Shown here one piece after another: positions 28,129-37,143 of a DNA stretch of 64,000 nucleotides. The notes under the pieces were generated by a model that saw only the letters and a list, made by a program, of their open reading frames with translations, was not told where the DNA came from and made no database searches. Each line of letters begins with the position of its first letter. Positions within the stretch are counted from its first letter, which is position 1. The translations under genes were made by a program, and so were the position numbers. The DNA comes from Mycobacterium intracellulare ATCC 13950 (GTDB lineage: Bacteria > Actinomycetota > Actinomycetes > Mycobacteriales > Mycobacteriaceae): contig NC_016946.1 of assembly GCF_000277125.1 (NCBI RefSeq), positions 4,588,001-4,652,000 of the forward strand. Reading direction: 5' to 3'.

Positions 28129-28142
28129 ATTTCTGCGGCGCC

Positions 28143-28169
28143 TGTCGGATTGGCGCTGCGCGGTTCGTC
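28143..28169 (+). promoter_or_regulatory. Candidate ECF-type promoter before the DGPF-sigma operon
   Basis: TGTCGG (28143-28148) and CGTC (28166-28169), 17 bp apart, precede the DGPF protein gene by about 53 nt. I recall TGTCGA near -35 and CGTC near -10 as the promoter pattern of ECF42-type sigma factors, so this would mean autoregulation. Confidence 0.5.
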
Positions 28170-28222
28170 GAGTAGGTAGAGAGTGGAGCAGACGGCTTCG
28201 CTCACTACCGGAGGTGACGACC

Positions 28223-28921
28223 ATGCAGTACTTCGCCTTGTTGATCAGCAAGGAACAGGACCGTGCGCCCGACGATGCCGCCGCCGCGATGGCCGCCTGG
28301 GAGAACTTTCACGCCAAGGCCGGGCCGGCGATCAAGGCCGGTGACGCCCTGGCGCCCGCCGCGTCCGCCGTGGCCATTTCCGGCGGCCCGGACGCGCCGA
28401 CGGTCACCGACGGTCCCTTCGCGGAATCCGCCGAAGTGGCTTGCGGCTATTACGTGTTCGAGGCCGAAAACCTCGACGAGGCGCTGGCGCTGGCGCGCGA
28501 CGTCCCGGTGGCCGAGTTCGGGGCGGTGGAGCTGTGGCCGGTGGTCCACGCCGTCGAGCCGTCCCGTGCGCTCACCGGCAACGACTGGCTCGCGCTGCTG
28601 CTCGAGCCCGCCGAATCCGCGCACACACCGGGCACGCCGGAGTGGGAGGCGGTGGCGGCCAAGCACGTCGAGCTGCACGCCGCCGCCGGCGATCACGTGA
28701 TCGGCGGCGCCGCGCTGCACGACCGGTCCACGGCGACGACCGTGCGGGTGCGCGACGGCGAGGTCCTCATCACCGACGGGCCGTACGTGGAGGGCGCCGA
28801 AATCGCCACCGGCATCTACCTGTTGAGCGCCGCCGATCGTGACGAGGCGGTCAAGATCGCCTCGATGATCCCCGCCTCGTCCGTGCAGCTGCGCCAGTTG
28901 GCGGGCGTCTCCGGCCTGTAG
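28223..28921 (+). CDS. Tandem DGPF/YCII-domain protein
   Basis: A 232-residue protein with two YCII-related (DGPF) domains in one chain. The first begins MQYFALLISKEQ and contains TVTDGPFAES (about 60-69). The second begins DWLALLLEPAE and contains ITDGPYVEGAEI near 180. Single-domain DGPF proteins are known neighbours of ECF42 sigma factors, usually as separate genes; here two units are fused. The biochemical role is unknown. GGAGG lies 9 nt before the chosen ATG; a GTG 9 nt earlier is open but overlaps that site. The sigma gene starts 4 nt downstream. Confidence 0.88.
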   Translation: MQYFALLISKEQDRAPDDAAAAMAAWENFHAKAGPAIKAGDALAPAASAVAISGGPDAPTVTDGPFAESAEVACGYYVFEAENLDEALALARDVPVAEFGAVELWPVVHAVEPSRALTGNDWLALLLEPAESAHTPGTPEWEAVAAKHVELHAAAGDHVIGGAALHDRSTATTVRVRDGEVLITDGPYVEGAEIATGIYLLSAADRDEAVKIASMIPASSVQLRQLAGVSGL

Positions 28922-28925
28922 CGAG

Positions 28926-30143
28926 ATGGCCGACCTGGACGGCGTCTTCCGCCGGAAGTGGGGCCCGGCCGTGGCCGCGCTCGCGCGGTGGTCGGGTGAC
29001 CTCACCGTCGCCGAGGACGCCGTCCAGGAGGCCTGCGCCGAGGCGCTGCGCACCTGGCCGCGCGACGGGCTGCCCGCCAACCCGGGCGGGTGGCTGGTGA
29101 CCGTCGGCCGTAATCGGGCCCGTGATCGCCTGCGCCGCGAATCGGTGCGCCCCGGAAAGGAATTGGCGGCCGTGTTGGACGACATCAGGGCGCGCACCGA
29201 GCACACCGACCCGCACCCGGTTCGCGACGACGAGTTGCGGATGATGTTCACCTGCGCGCACCCGGCGCTGGACCGGCAATCGCAATTGGCGCTGACGCTG
29301 CGGCTGGTCTCGGGCCTGACCGTCGGCGAAATCGCCCGCGCGCTCCTGCAGACCGAGGCGGCGATCGGCCAGCGAATCACGCGCGCCAAGAACAAGGTTC
29401 GGCACGCCAACATCCCGCTGCGCGTCCCGCCCGCCGAGCTGCTGCCCGAGCGCACCCCGCACGTGCTGGGTTGCGTCTATTCGGTGTTCACCGAGGGCTA
29501 CTGGTCGACGGCGGGCCCGTCGGCCATCCGCGACGACCTGTGCGACGAGGGGATCCGGCTGGGCGGCGAGCTGTGCGCGCTGCTGCCCGCCGAGCCGGAG
29601 GCGCACGCGCTGTCCGCCCTGATGCTGCTGCACGATTCGCGACGCGCGACCCGGGTGGACGAGTCCGGGATGCTGGTGCCGCTCGAGGACCAGGACCGCC
29701 GCCGGTGGGACCGCGCGCGCATCGCCCGCGGGCTCGAGCGGTTGCGTCACGCCCGAGGCTCGACGGGCGCCTACCTGCCCCAGGCGGTGATCGCCGCGCT
29801 GCACGCCACGGCCCCGTCCTGGGAACGCACGGACTGGGTCGCCATCTGCTCGGCCTATGACCGGCTGTGGCAGCTCACCGGGTCCCCGGTGGTGGCCGCC
29901 AATCGCGCGCTGGCGATCGGCTTTCGCGACGGGCCCGACGCCGGGCTGGCCGCCCTGGACGATGTGGCTGGCGATCCGCGGCTCGCCCGCTCGAACCTGG
30001 TCGCGACCGTGCGCGCCGACCTGCTGCGCCGCGCGGGCCGGCCGGCCGATGCGCTGACGTGGTACCGAGCGGCGTTGGAGTCCAACGGGTCTGAGCCGGG
30101 ACGCGCGTTCCTGCGGCGCCGCATCGCCGAGTGCGGGGGGTAA
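28926..30143 (+). CDS. ECF sigma factor with long C-terminal extension (ECF42-like)
   Basis: A 405-residue extracytoplasmic-function sigma factor. Region 2 is at about residues 5-75 (LARWSGDLTVAEDAVQEACA, GWLVTVGRNRARDRLRRE). Region 4 is at about 115-170 (LTLRLVSGLTVGEIARALLQ, then AIGQRITRAKNKVRHA). A C-terminal part of over 200 residues (from ERTPHVLGCVYSVFTEGYWS) ends in TPR-like helices. This layout, with a DGPF gene beside it and no anti-sigma factor, is the ECF42 arrangement, in which the extension is thought to control activity. The stimulus is unknown. Confidence 0.9.
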   Translation: MADLDGVFRRKWGPAVAALARWSGDLTVAEDAVQEACAEALRTWPRDGLPANPGGWLVTVGRNRARDRLRRESVRPGKELAAVLDDIRARTEHTDPHPVRDDELRMMFTCAHPALDRQSQLALTLRLVSGLTVGEIARALLQTEAAIGQRITRAKNKVRHANIPLRVPPAELLPERTPHVLGCVYSVFTEGYWSTAGPSAIRDDLCDEGIRLGGELCALLPAEPEAHALSALMLLHDSRRATRVDESGMLVPLEDQDRRRWDRARIARGLERLRHARGSTGAYLPQAVIAALHATAPSWERTDWVAICSAYDRLWQLTGSPVVAANRALAIGFRDGPDAGLAALDDVAGDPRLARSNLVATVRADLLRRAGRPADALTWYRAALESNGSEPGRAFLRRRIAECGG

Positions 30144-30150
30144 TTCCCGC

Positions 30151-30207
30151 CGAACGTCGACTTGTGGCGCCGATTACTTGGGTGATCGCGCCACAAGTCG
30201 ACGTTCG
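30151..30207. terminator. 20-bp perfect inverted repeat between sigma gene and rplA
   Basis: Arms 30151-30170 and 30188-30207 are exact reverse complements (20 bp each) around a 17-nt loop. Each arm contains GTCGAC. The element lies between two convergent genes and would fold in both transcripts, so it can serve as a bidirectional terminator. Its perfection and length also fit a small palindromic repeat element. Confidence 0.75.
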
Positions 30208-30220
30208 ACCAGGAGAGAGA

Positions 30221-30928
30221 TCAGGCCTCGGAGAAGTTGCGGGTGACCGACGGGTCGACCGGAATGCCCGGCCCCGTCGTCGTCGACACGGTGATCTTCT
30301 TCAGGTAGCGGCCCTTCGACGCGGACGGCTTGAGCCGCAGCACCTCGTCGAGCGCGGCGCCGTAGTTCTCGGCCAGCGACTTCTCGTCGAAGGAGGCCTT
30401 GCCGATGACGAAGTGCAGGTTGGCCTGCTTGTCGATGCGGAAGTTGATCTTGCCGCCCTTGATGTCGGCCACGGCCTTGGCGACGTCGGGGGTGACGGTG
30501 CCGGTCTTCGGGTTCGGCATCAGGCCGCGCGGACCGAGCACCCGCGCGATGCGGCCGACCTTGGCCATCTGGTCCGGGGTCGCGATCGCGGCGTCGAACT
30601 CCAGCCAGCCGCCCTGGATCTTCTCGATCAGGTCGTCGCTGCCGACGATGTCCGCGCCGGCGGCCTGCGCCTGCTCGGCCTTGTCGCCGACCGCGAACAC
30701 CGCCACCCGGGCGGTCTTGCCGGTGCCGTGCGGCAGGTTCACCGTGCCGCGGACCATCTGGTCGGCCTTGCGCGGGTCGACGCCGAGCCGGATCGCCACC
30801 TCGACGGTCGCGTCCTGCTTGCTCGACGACGTTTCCTTGGCGAGCTTGGCCGCCTCCAGCGGGGAGTACAGGCTGTTGCGGTCCACCTTCTCGGCGGCGG
30901 CGCGGTATGCCTTGCTGTTCTTGCTCAT
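30221..30928 (-). CDS. rplA: 50S ribosomal protein L1
   Basis: A 235-residue L1, the length I recall for M. tuberculosis. Conserved blocks include [52 protein letters not shown] and [14 protein letters not shown] at the C-terminus. The start MSKNSKAYR was preferred over an in-frame ATG 12 nt earlier because it matches the family and has GGATGA upstream. L1 binds 23S rRNA at the stalk and can repress its own operon. Confidence 0.97.
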   Translation of the reverse strand: MSKNSKAYRAAAEKVDRNSLYSPLEAAKLAKETSSSKQDATVEVAIRLGVDPRKADQMVRGTVNLPHGTGKTARVAVFAVGDKAEQAQAAGADIVGSDDLIEKIQGGWLEFDAAIATPDQMAKVGRIARVLGPRGLMPNPKTGTVTPDVAKAVADIKGGKINFRIDKQANLHFVIGKASFDEKSLAENYGAALDEVLRLKPSASKGRYLKKITVSTTTGPGIPVDPSVTRNFSEA

Positions 30929-31086
30929 TGATTCATCCAATCTGGTGTTGGGTCGTGGTTATCGGGCCGAAGCCAGCCCTCCCACGGTGGTGGTGCGGGG
31001 TATTACTCGACGGTGTCTTTGCGTCGATTCGTCCTTCCCATACCTACGCTGGGCCTCGTTCCTCGCCCCGCTTCGTCATGCTCGGA

Positions 31087-31515
31087 CTACTCGACGGTGA
31101 TACCCATCGACCGGGCGGTGCCGGCGATGATCTTGGCGGCCGCGTCGATGTCGTTGGCGTTCAGGTCGGCCTTCTTGGTCTCGGCGATCTCCTTGACCTG
31201 ATCCCAGCTGACCTTGGCGACCTTGGTCTTGTGCGGCTCGGCCGAACCCTTGCCGACGCCGGCGGCCTTGAGCAGCAGCTTGGCGGCGGGCGGGGTCTTG
31301 AGCGCGAAGGTGAAGCTGCGGTCCTCGTAGACCGTGATCTCGACCGGGATGACCTGGCCGCGCTGGTTCTCCGTGGCGGCGTTGTACGCCTTGCAGAACT
31401 CCATGATGTTGACGCCGTGCTGACCGAGCGCGGGCCCGACCGGCGGCGCCGGGTTGGCCTGCCCCGCCTGGATCTGAAGCTTGATCAGCCCGACGACTTT
31501 CTTCTTCGGGGCCAT
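31087..31515 (-). CDS. rplK: 50S ribosomal protein L11
   Basis: A 142-residue L11, complete from [18 protein letters not shown] to SMGITVE. The N-terminal proline-rich loop [13 protein letters not shown] is the thiopeptide-binding face and looks normal. It is 48 nt after nusG and 158 nt before rplA. Confidence 0.98.
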   Translation of the reverse strand: MAPKKKVVGLIKLQIQAGQANPAPPVGPALGQHGVNIMEFCKAYNAATENQRGQVIPVEITVYEDRSFTFALKTPPAAKLLLKAAGVGKGSAEPHKTKVAKVSWDQVKEIAETKKADLNANDIDAAAKIIAGTARSMGITVE

Positions 31516-31563
31516 GAGATGTTGTTCGTTCCTTCCTGGTTTGTGCCCGGCGGAGCCGCCGGT

Positions 31564-32391
<828 letters not shown>

Positions 32392-32410
32392 TCACAGCGG
32401 CGTCGCTCGC

Positions 32411-32866
32411 TCAGCCGAACACCAACAGCACCAGCTTGGTCAGGCCGAAATCCGCCAGGCCGACCAGCGCCACCATGAAGGCCAGGAAGGCCAGCACGAC
32501 GGAGGTGTACGTGAGCATCTGCTTGCGGTTGGGCCAAATGACCTTCCGCATCTCCGCAACGACCTGCTTGAGGTAGTTGTAGACGAACAGGAACGGGTTG
32601 GCCCGGCTGTCCGCGGATTTCTTCGGCTTGGCGGCCTTCTTGGCTTTGGCGCCCTTCTTGGCCTTGTCCTTGCCGGAGGCTTCGATTTCGTCCGGCGACG
32701 CGGCGTCGGCATCCTCGCCGGCGTCGGCCGCCTTCTGGCGGGACCGCTTACCGGTCGGGCGTTGTGGCCGCGTCACCACCGCCGTCCGGACACCGCTCGC
32801 GCGGCCCTCCGTCGTGTCAGTGCCGTCGCTTGCGGCGTCGTTGGCAACGTCGCCTTCGTCGCTCAC
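32411..32866 (-). CDS. secE: Preprotein translocase subunit SecE
   Basis: A 151-residue SecE, the single-pass clamp subunit of SecYEG. The functional part is the C-terminal 60 residues: [20 protein letters not shown], then [20 protein letters not shown] and onward as the membrane segment. The first 85 residues are a charged, Lys/Ala/Asp-rich cytosolic extension ([19 protein letters not shown]) common in mycobacteria. It is followed by nusG after 43 nt. Confidence 0.96.
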   Translation of the reverse strand: MSDEGDVANDAASDGTDTTEGRASGVRTAVVTRPQRPTGKRSRQKAADAGEDADAASPDEIEASGKDKAKKGAKAKKAAKPKKSADSRANPFLFVYNYLKQVVAEMRKVIWPNRKQMLTYTSVVLAFLAFMVALVGLADFGLTKLVLLVFG

Positions 32867-32981
32867 CGCACGCTCCTTTGTTTGCTAGTACCCCGAGAGC
32901 CGTCCCATCGGTGGCGGCGCACCTTCCAGTGTCCACCATGGCACATGCTCATGCCCATGGTCCGGCTCCGTCCGTCTTCAG

Positions 32982-33054
<73 letters not shown>

Positions 33055-33104
33055 TCGCGGTTGGCAGGCCAACCTGCGCTTACCTACCGGGGCTTACATG
33101 ACAC

Positions 33105-33141
33105 GCGCGCCTTCCGATTGCTCGACTCACGGAAAGCGCGC
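33105..33141 (-). terminator. Hairpin between hadC and tRNA-Trp
   Basis: A 12-bp stem (33105-33116 with 33130-33141, one G-U pair on the minus strand) closes a 13-nt loop, 57 nt after the hadC stop. There is no T tract. It could terminate hadC transcripts or mark RNA processing ahead of the tRNA. Confidence 0.5.
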
Positions 33142-33198
33142 TGATGCTGGGAAAACCCCGAGGTCCGAGTGTACATCGACGCGGGAGTCAGATACTAA

Positions 33199-33699
33199 TT
33201 ACGCCGTTCTGACGACCTGGCCGGACTCCGAGTCCCAACGCAGGTTCGCGGAGTTGTCGGCGTACTGGCCCATCAGCGTGGTGTAGGCCTCTAGGACCAC
33301 CTCGTCGTTCTCGTCGGTGCAGATGTTCTTGGTGACGACGATGTCGGCGCCGAAACGCTCGTCCACCGAAACGATGTCCATCCGGGCCCACAGCTTGTCG
33401 CCGGCCTTGATCGGCTTGGAGAACACGAACCGCTGGTCGACCTGGACGATCACCAGCGTCTCCATGCCGATGTCGACGTGCCGGAAGAAATCCAGCTGGA
33501 CCAGTTTGGCGAAGATGGTCCCGAAGGTCAGCGGCGCGATGATCGCGTCGTGGCCGAGTTCGGCGGCGGCGTCCTCCTCGAAGTGGGCCGGGTGGCGGTT
33601 CTTGATGGACAGCGCGAACTGGCGCAGTTGTTCACGGCCGACGACGAAGTAGTCCGGGTAGCGCCAGATCATCCCCCTGATGTCTGTCTTGAGCGCCAT
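33199..33699 (-). CDS. hadC: (3R)-hydroxyacyl-ACP dehydratase subunit HadC
   Basis: A 166-residue hot-dog protein, the substrate-specificity partner of HadB in the HadBC dehydratase of FAS-II. HadBC acts on longer meromycolate intermediates. Conserved text includes MALKTDIRGMIWRYPDYFVV, IAPLTFGTIFAKLVQLDFFR and QRFVFSKPIKAGDKLWARMD. It begins 3 nt after hadB, so it is coupled. It lacks the hydratase 2 D-x-N-P-x-H site, as expected for this subunit. Confidence 0.95.
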   Translation of the reverse strand: MALKTDIRGMIWRYPDYFVVGREQLRQFALSIKNRHPAHFEEDAAAELGHDAIIAPLTFGTIFAKLVQLDFFRHVDIGMETLVIVQVDQRFVFSKPIKAGDKLWARMDIVSVDERFGADIVVTKNICTDENDEVVLEAYTTLMGQYADNSANLRWDSESGQVVRTA

Positions 33700-33702
33700 G
33701 CG

Positions 33703-34131
33703 CTATGCCAGGGTCGCGGACGCGATGGCCCTACCGAAGATCTTCTTGCCGCCGGTGGTGGCGGTGAGCGCGATGGTCACGGACTTGGTTTCGGGATCGG
33801 CGGACTTGACGCGGCCGTTGAAGACCAGCTCGGCGCCCTTGCCGTCGTTGGGCACCGGCACCACGGCGGTGAACCGCACGTTGTACTCGGTCACCGCGCC
33901 GGGGTCACCGATCCACGCGGTGACGTAGCCGCCGCCGATGCCCATGGTCAGCATGCCGTGCGCGATCGCGGTCTCCAGGCCGACGACCTTGGCCATCTCG
34001 TCGTCCCAGTGGATCGGGTTCAAGTCGCCGGAGACGCCCGCGTAATTCACCAGATCCTGTCGGGTCAACGGGTAGGTCTTCTCCGGAAGCTGGTCACCCA
34101 CCTTCACGGAGCTGAACTCACGCAGTGGCAT
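33703..34131 (-). CDS. hadB: (3R)-hydroxyacyl-ACP dehydratase subunit HadB (catalytic)
   Basis: A 142-residue catalytic hot-dog subunit shared by HadAB and HadBC. The hydratase-2 motif GDLNPIH gives D36 and H41, the expected catalytic pair. GMLTMGIGGGYVTAWIGDP completes the active-site region. It starts 14 nt inside the end of hadA, which enforces coupling. It dehydrates beta-hydroxyacyl-ACP in mycolic-acid elongation and is essential in M. tuberculosis. Confidence 0.96.
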   Translation of the reverse strand: MPLREFSSVKVGDQLPEKTYPLTRQDLVNYAGVSGDLNPIHWDDEMAKVVGLETAIAHGMLTMGIGGGYVTAWIGDPGAVTEYNVRFTAVVPVPNDGKGAELVFNGRVKSADPETKSVTIALTATTGGKKIFGRAIASATLA

Positions 34132-34597
34132 CAGAAAATCCCTCTTCTCCATCCTCGCCGGCACGGCCCGCCAGGGTCGTATAGGTCTCTTGCACGACGT
34201 CACCCGCCTCGTTGGTGATGACGTTCTTGGTGACGATGATCTGGGTGCCGTGCGACACCCGCACCGAGTCCACGTAGACGTCGCAGTAGAGCTTGTCCCC
34301 GGCGACCAGCGGCGCGAAGAACTTCAGCACCTGGTCGACCTGCACGATCTGGGCGTCCTGGACGGCGACGTTGGCGTGCTTGAAGAAGGCCGTCTGCGCC
34401 GTGTAGCCGAACACGCAGACGAAGGTCAGGGGGGCCGGCAGCCCCGAGTAGCCGAGGTCGGCGGCCGCCTTCTCCTCGAAATACGCCGGGTCGTCGTGTT
34501 TGACGGCGACCGCGTACTCGCGGATCTTCTCCCGCTCTACCTCGTAATGATCGGGGTAGCGGTAGTGCATCCCGACGATGCTCTCGGTTAACGGCAC
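34118..34597 (-). CDS. hadA: (3R)-hydroxyacyl-ACP dehydratase subunit HadA
   Basis: A 159-residue hot-dog subunit that confers chain-length specificity in HadAB. The protein runs MPLTESIVGMHYRYPDHYEV through the PLTFVCVFGYTAQTAFFKHA helix to a short acidic tail. Cys61, the residue modified by activated thiacetazone and isoxyl in M. tuberculosis, is present in FVCVFG. It overlaps hadB by 14 nt and follows rpmG by 48 nt. Confidence 0.95.
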   Translation of the reverse strand: MPLTESIVGMHYRYPDHYEVEREKIREYAVAVKHDDPAYFEEKAAADLGYSGLPAPLTFVCVFGYTAQTAFFKHANVAVQDAQIVQVDQVLKFFAPLVAGDKLYCDVYVDSVRVSHGTQIIVTKNVITNEAGDVVQETYTTLAGRAGEDGEEGFSDATA

Positions 34598-34645
34598 GGT
34601 TCTTAAACTACCTAGTCAATCGGAGTAAACGCTGGCGGGGCGCCG

Positions 34646-34813
34646 CTAGCGTGTCTCGCGATGCGCCTGGTGCTTACCGCAGTTGGGGCAGAACTTCTTC
34701 AGCTCCAGTCGGTCCGGGTCGTTCCGGCGGTTTTTCTTGGTGATGTAGTTGCGGTGCTTGCACACCTCGCATGCCAAGGTGATCTTCGGCCGTACGTCGG
34801 TACTGGACGCCAT
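34646..34813 (-). CDS. rpmG: 50S ribosomal protein L33
   Basis: A 55-residue L33 (RpmG2 type) with two CxxC zinc pairs, CEVCKHRN and CPNCGKHQ, so it is the C+ (zinc-binding) form. It begins [13 protein letters not shown] and ends AHRETR. It is 45 nt downstream of tRNA-Met and heads the hadABC genes. Confidence 0.95.
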
Positions 34814-34858
34814 GACGGTTCTCTCTCGATTCTTGAAAAGATCTGTGCTGTTCTGTTG

Positions 34859-34932
<74 letters not shown>

Positions 34933-34984
34933 TCTGGCCACCCCGTTTTGGGTCGGGGCCGCCACGCCTGCTCGGCGTCCGCCG

Positions 34985-35057
34985 AGCCCCCTAACGGAAT
35001 CGAACCGTTGACCTTTTCCTTACCATGGAAACGCTCTACCGACTGAGCTAAGGGGGC
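34985..35057 (-). tRNA. thrT: tRNA-Thr (GGT)
   Basis: A 73-nt cloverleaf. GCCCCCT pairs with AGGGGGC, the anticodon stem TTTCC/GGAAA encloses ATGGTAA with anticodon GGT, the T loop is GGTTCGATTCC, and the discriminator is T. It is the first gene of the thrT-metT-rpmG-hadABC run. Confidence 0.96.
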
Positions 35058-35094
35058 CGTTCACCCGAAGCGATCAGTCGCGCGGGCCTAAAAG

Positions 35095-35124
35095 AGGGTA
35101 CAACCCGGCTCGCAGCGGCACCAA
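35095..35124 (-). promoter_or_regulatory. Candidate promoter of thrT-metT-rpmG-hadABC
   Basis: TTGGTG (35119-35124) and TACCCT (35095-35100) on the minus strand are 18 bp apart. Initiation near 35088 would place the tRNA-Thr 5' end about 30 nt downstream. Confidence 0.55.
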
Positions 35125-35176
35125 ACCACGAGTACCGATGGACAGCGGCCCGCGGTGGTCACCCGAAATGCCCGGC

Positions 35177-35383
35177 TCACCCGGTCTCGCGGGAACGGCG
35201 AGGCCGCCACGCGTTGAGGTCGCTGAATTCGTCGTACTCGTCTTCCTCTTCGTCGGAAGCTCCCTCACGAAGCAGGGTGCGCAACGCGAGATTGACGGCC
35301 TCACGCGCGTCGGCGACACGGAAGCGCTGGATCGCCTCGTCGACCAAATCGAGGTCGACCTCGATTTCGACCTTCTTCCTCAT
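35177..35383 (-). CDS. VapB-like (DUF2191) ribbon-helix-helix protein, orphan
   Basis: A 68-residue protein. It starts MRKKVEIEVDLDLVDEAIQR and continues FRVADAREAVNLALRTLL, the strand-helix-helix pattern of VapB antitoxins. It is followed by an acidic linker (ASDEEEDEYDEF) and a basic tail. In antitoxins the C-terminal part wraps the toxin, but no PIN-domain toxin gene lies next to it. It is divergent from the Rv0634c-like gene (134 bp). From memory a similar small gene, Rv0634A, exists at this place in M. tuberculosis, so it may be a stand-alone regulator. Confidence 0.75.
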   Translation of the reverse strand: MRKKVEIEVDLDLVDEAIQRFRVADAREAVNLALRTLLREGASDEEEDEYDEFSDLNAWRPRRSRETG

Positions 35384-35517
35384 GCGCCAACAATACCCAC
35401 TGGCAACGGGCCCAACCCGGTGCTCCGAAGGGGTGTCGCGCCGCCGCCGGGCGGCGCGAACCAAGCGGTGGCGGACTACCCGCCGGGCCGCCGCGATCCG
35501 GGTCCTAGTCTGGTCAC

Positions 35518-36231
35518 GTGTCAGATGACCGGCTCTACTTCCGTCAACTGCTCGCCGGCCGCGACTTCGCCGCCGGCGACATGTTCGCGACGCAGATGCG
35601 CAACTTCGCGTACCTGATCGGCGACCGGCAAACCGGGGACTGCGTGGTCGTCGACCCGGCGTATGCCGCCGGTGATCTCCTCGACACCCTCGAGGCCGAC
35701 GGCATGCACCTGTCCGGGGTGCTGGTGACGCACCACCACCCCGACCACGTCGGCGGATCGATGATGGGCTTCTCGCTGGCCGGCCTGGCCGAACTGCTGG
35801 AACGGGCGCCGGTGCCGGTGCACGTCAATACCCATGAGGCGCTGTGGGTTTCGCGAGTCACCGGGATCGGGGTCGGCGACCTGACCGCGCACGAGAACCA
35901 CGACAAGGTCAGCATCGGCGACATCGAGATCGAGTTGCTGCACACGCCCGGTCACACCCCGGGCAGCCAGTGTTTTCTGCTCGACGGCCGCCTCGTCGCC
36001 GGTGACACGTTGTTCCTGGAGGGCTGCGGGCGCACCGACTTCCCCGGCGGCGACTCCGACGAGATGTACCGCAGCCTGCAGCGGCTCGCGACCCTGCCCG
36101 GCGACCCGACGGTGTTTCCGGGGCATTGGTATTCGGCGCAGCCCAGTGCCTCGCTGTCGGACGTCAAGCGGTCCAACTATGTGTATCGGGCCGCGGACCT
36201 TGACCAATGGCGAATGCTGATGGGTGGGTGA
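35518..36231 (+). CDS. Metallo-beta-lactamase fold hydrolase (glyoxalase II-like)
   Basis: A 237-residue hydrolase (Rv0634c-like). The di-metal motif THHHPDH is at 71-77, followed by HTPGHTPGS, the bridging Asp in VAGDTLF, and FPGHWY near the end. Glyoxalase II enzymes hydrolyse S-lactoyl-glutathione; a mycobacterium would need mycothiol or another thiol ester, so the substrate is open. The start is GTG at 35518. It is divergent from the VapB-like gene. Confidence 0.9.
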   Translation: MSDDRLYFRQLLAGRDFAAGDMFATQMRNFAYLIGDRQTGDCVVVDPAYAAGDLLDTLEADGMHLSGVLVTHHHPDHVGGSMMGFSLAGLAELLERAPVPVHVNTHEALWVSRVTGIGVGDLTAHENHDKVSIGDIEIELLHTPGHTPGSQCFLLDGRLVAGDTLFLEGCGRTDFPGGDSDEMYRSLQRLATLPGDPTVFPGHWYSAQPSASLSDVKRSNYVYRAADLDQWRMLMGG

Positions 36232-36288
36232 TCGCTCGATGGGCCCCTTCGGCGTCCGGCCCTGTGATATAAGCGGAGGGTGGATTCC

Positions 36289-37122
36289 ATGGGTTGGATC
36301 CAGGACAGCTGGCATGGGGTCACGCACGTCGGGTCCAGCACCTGGATAGCGTGGGCAGCGTGGGCGGCGATCGCCCTCGCCGTCGTCACACTGGTCTTCA
36401 CCAACAGCCAGATCACCCGCAACCGCCGCGCCGCCGCCGAGCAGACCCGCCCGCACGTCGGGGTGTTCATGGAGCCGCATTCCGCCGACTGGCACGTGAT
36501 CGAACTCGTGGTCCGCAACTTCGGCCAGACCGCGGCCTATGACATTCAGTTCTCGTTCGACAATCCGCCGACCGTGGCCGAATACGAAAGCGCCACCGAC
36601 GGCTACGCCGATGTCGTCGAACTGCGCCTGCCCCGGGAGCTGCCGGTGCTGGCGCCCGGCCAGGAATGGCGCCTGGTGTGGGACTCCGCCCTCGACCGCG
36701 CCGAGATCGGCAGCGGCATCGAGTCGCGTTTCACCGGGACCGTCAGCTATTACGACCGCCCCGACCAGCCGCGCGGATGGCGATTCTGGCAGCGCGAGCG
36801 TTCTCCCCTGCGCACCGACGTCGTCCTGGACTGGGACGCCCTGCCACCCGTGCAGCGCATCGAGTTGATGACCACCCACGACCTGGCGAAGCGGGAAAAG
36901 GAAAAGTTGGAGCTGCTGCGCGGCCTGCTGACCTATTTCCACTACGCCAGCAAGGAGACCCGGCCCGAGGTTTTCCGCAGCGAGATCGAGCGGATCAACG
37001 CCGCGGTTCGGGAGACCCAAGACCGTTGGCGCACCCGCCAACTCGACGAACCCACCGATGTGAGCCTGCGCTGGAGTAACGCCGAAGACGATCTGGGCAA
37101 ACACCACAACCAGTCCGCCTGA
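36289..37122 (+). CDS. Conserved single-pass membrane protein
   Basis: A 277-residue protein (Rv0633c-like from memory) with one membrane helix at about residues 19-38 (WIAWAAWAAIALAVVTLVFT). A long domain then follows with a beta-rich start (WHVIELVVRNFGQTAAYDIQ, SFDNPP) and a charged helical end (REKEKLELLRGLLTYFHYAS). No catalytic motif was recognised. GGAGG is 9 nt before the chosen ATG; a GTG 9 nt earlier sits on that site. It is 21 nt upstream of echA3 and probably cotranscribed with it. Confidence 0.8.
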   Translation: MGWIQDSWHGVTHVGSSTWIAWAAWAAIALAVVTLVFTNSQITRNRRAAAEQTRPHVGVFMEPHSADWHVIELVVRNFGQTAAYDIQFSFDNPPTVAEYESATDGYADVVELRLPRELPVLAPGQEWRLVWDSALDRAEIGSGIESRFTGTVSYYDRPDQPRGWRFWQRERSPLRTDVVLDWDALPPVQRIELMTTHDLAKREKEKLELLRGLLTYFHYASKETRPEVFRSEIERINAAVRETQDRWRTRQLDEPTDVSLRWSNAEDDLGKHHNQSA

Positions 37123-37143
37123 CGGGAAGGAGCAGGAGCACCC

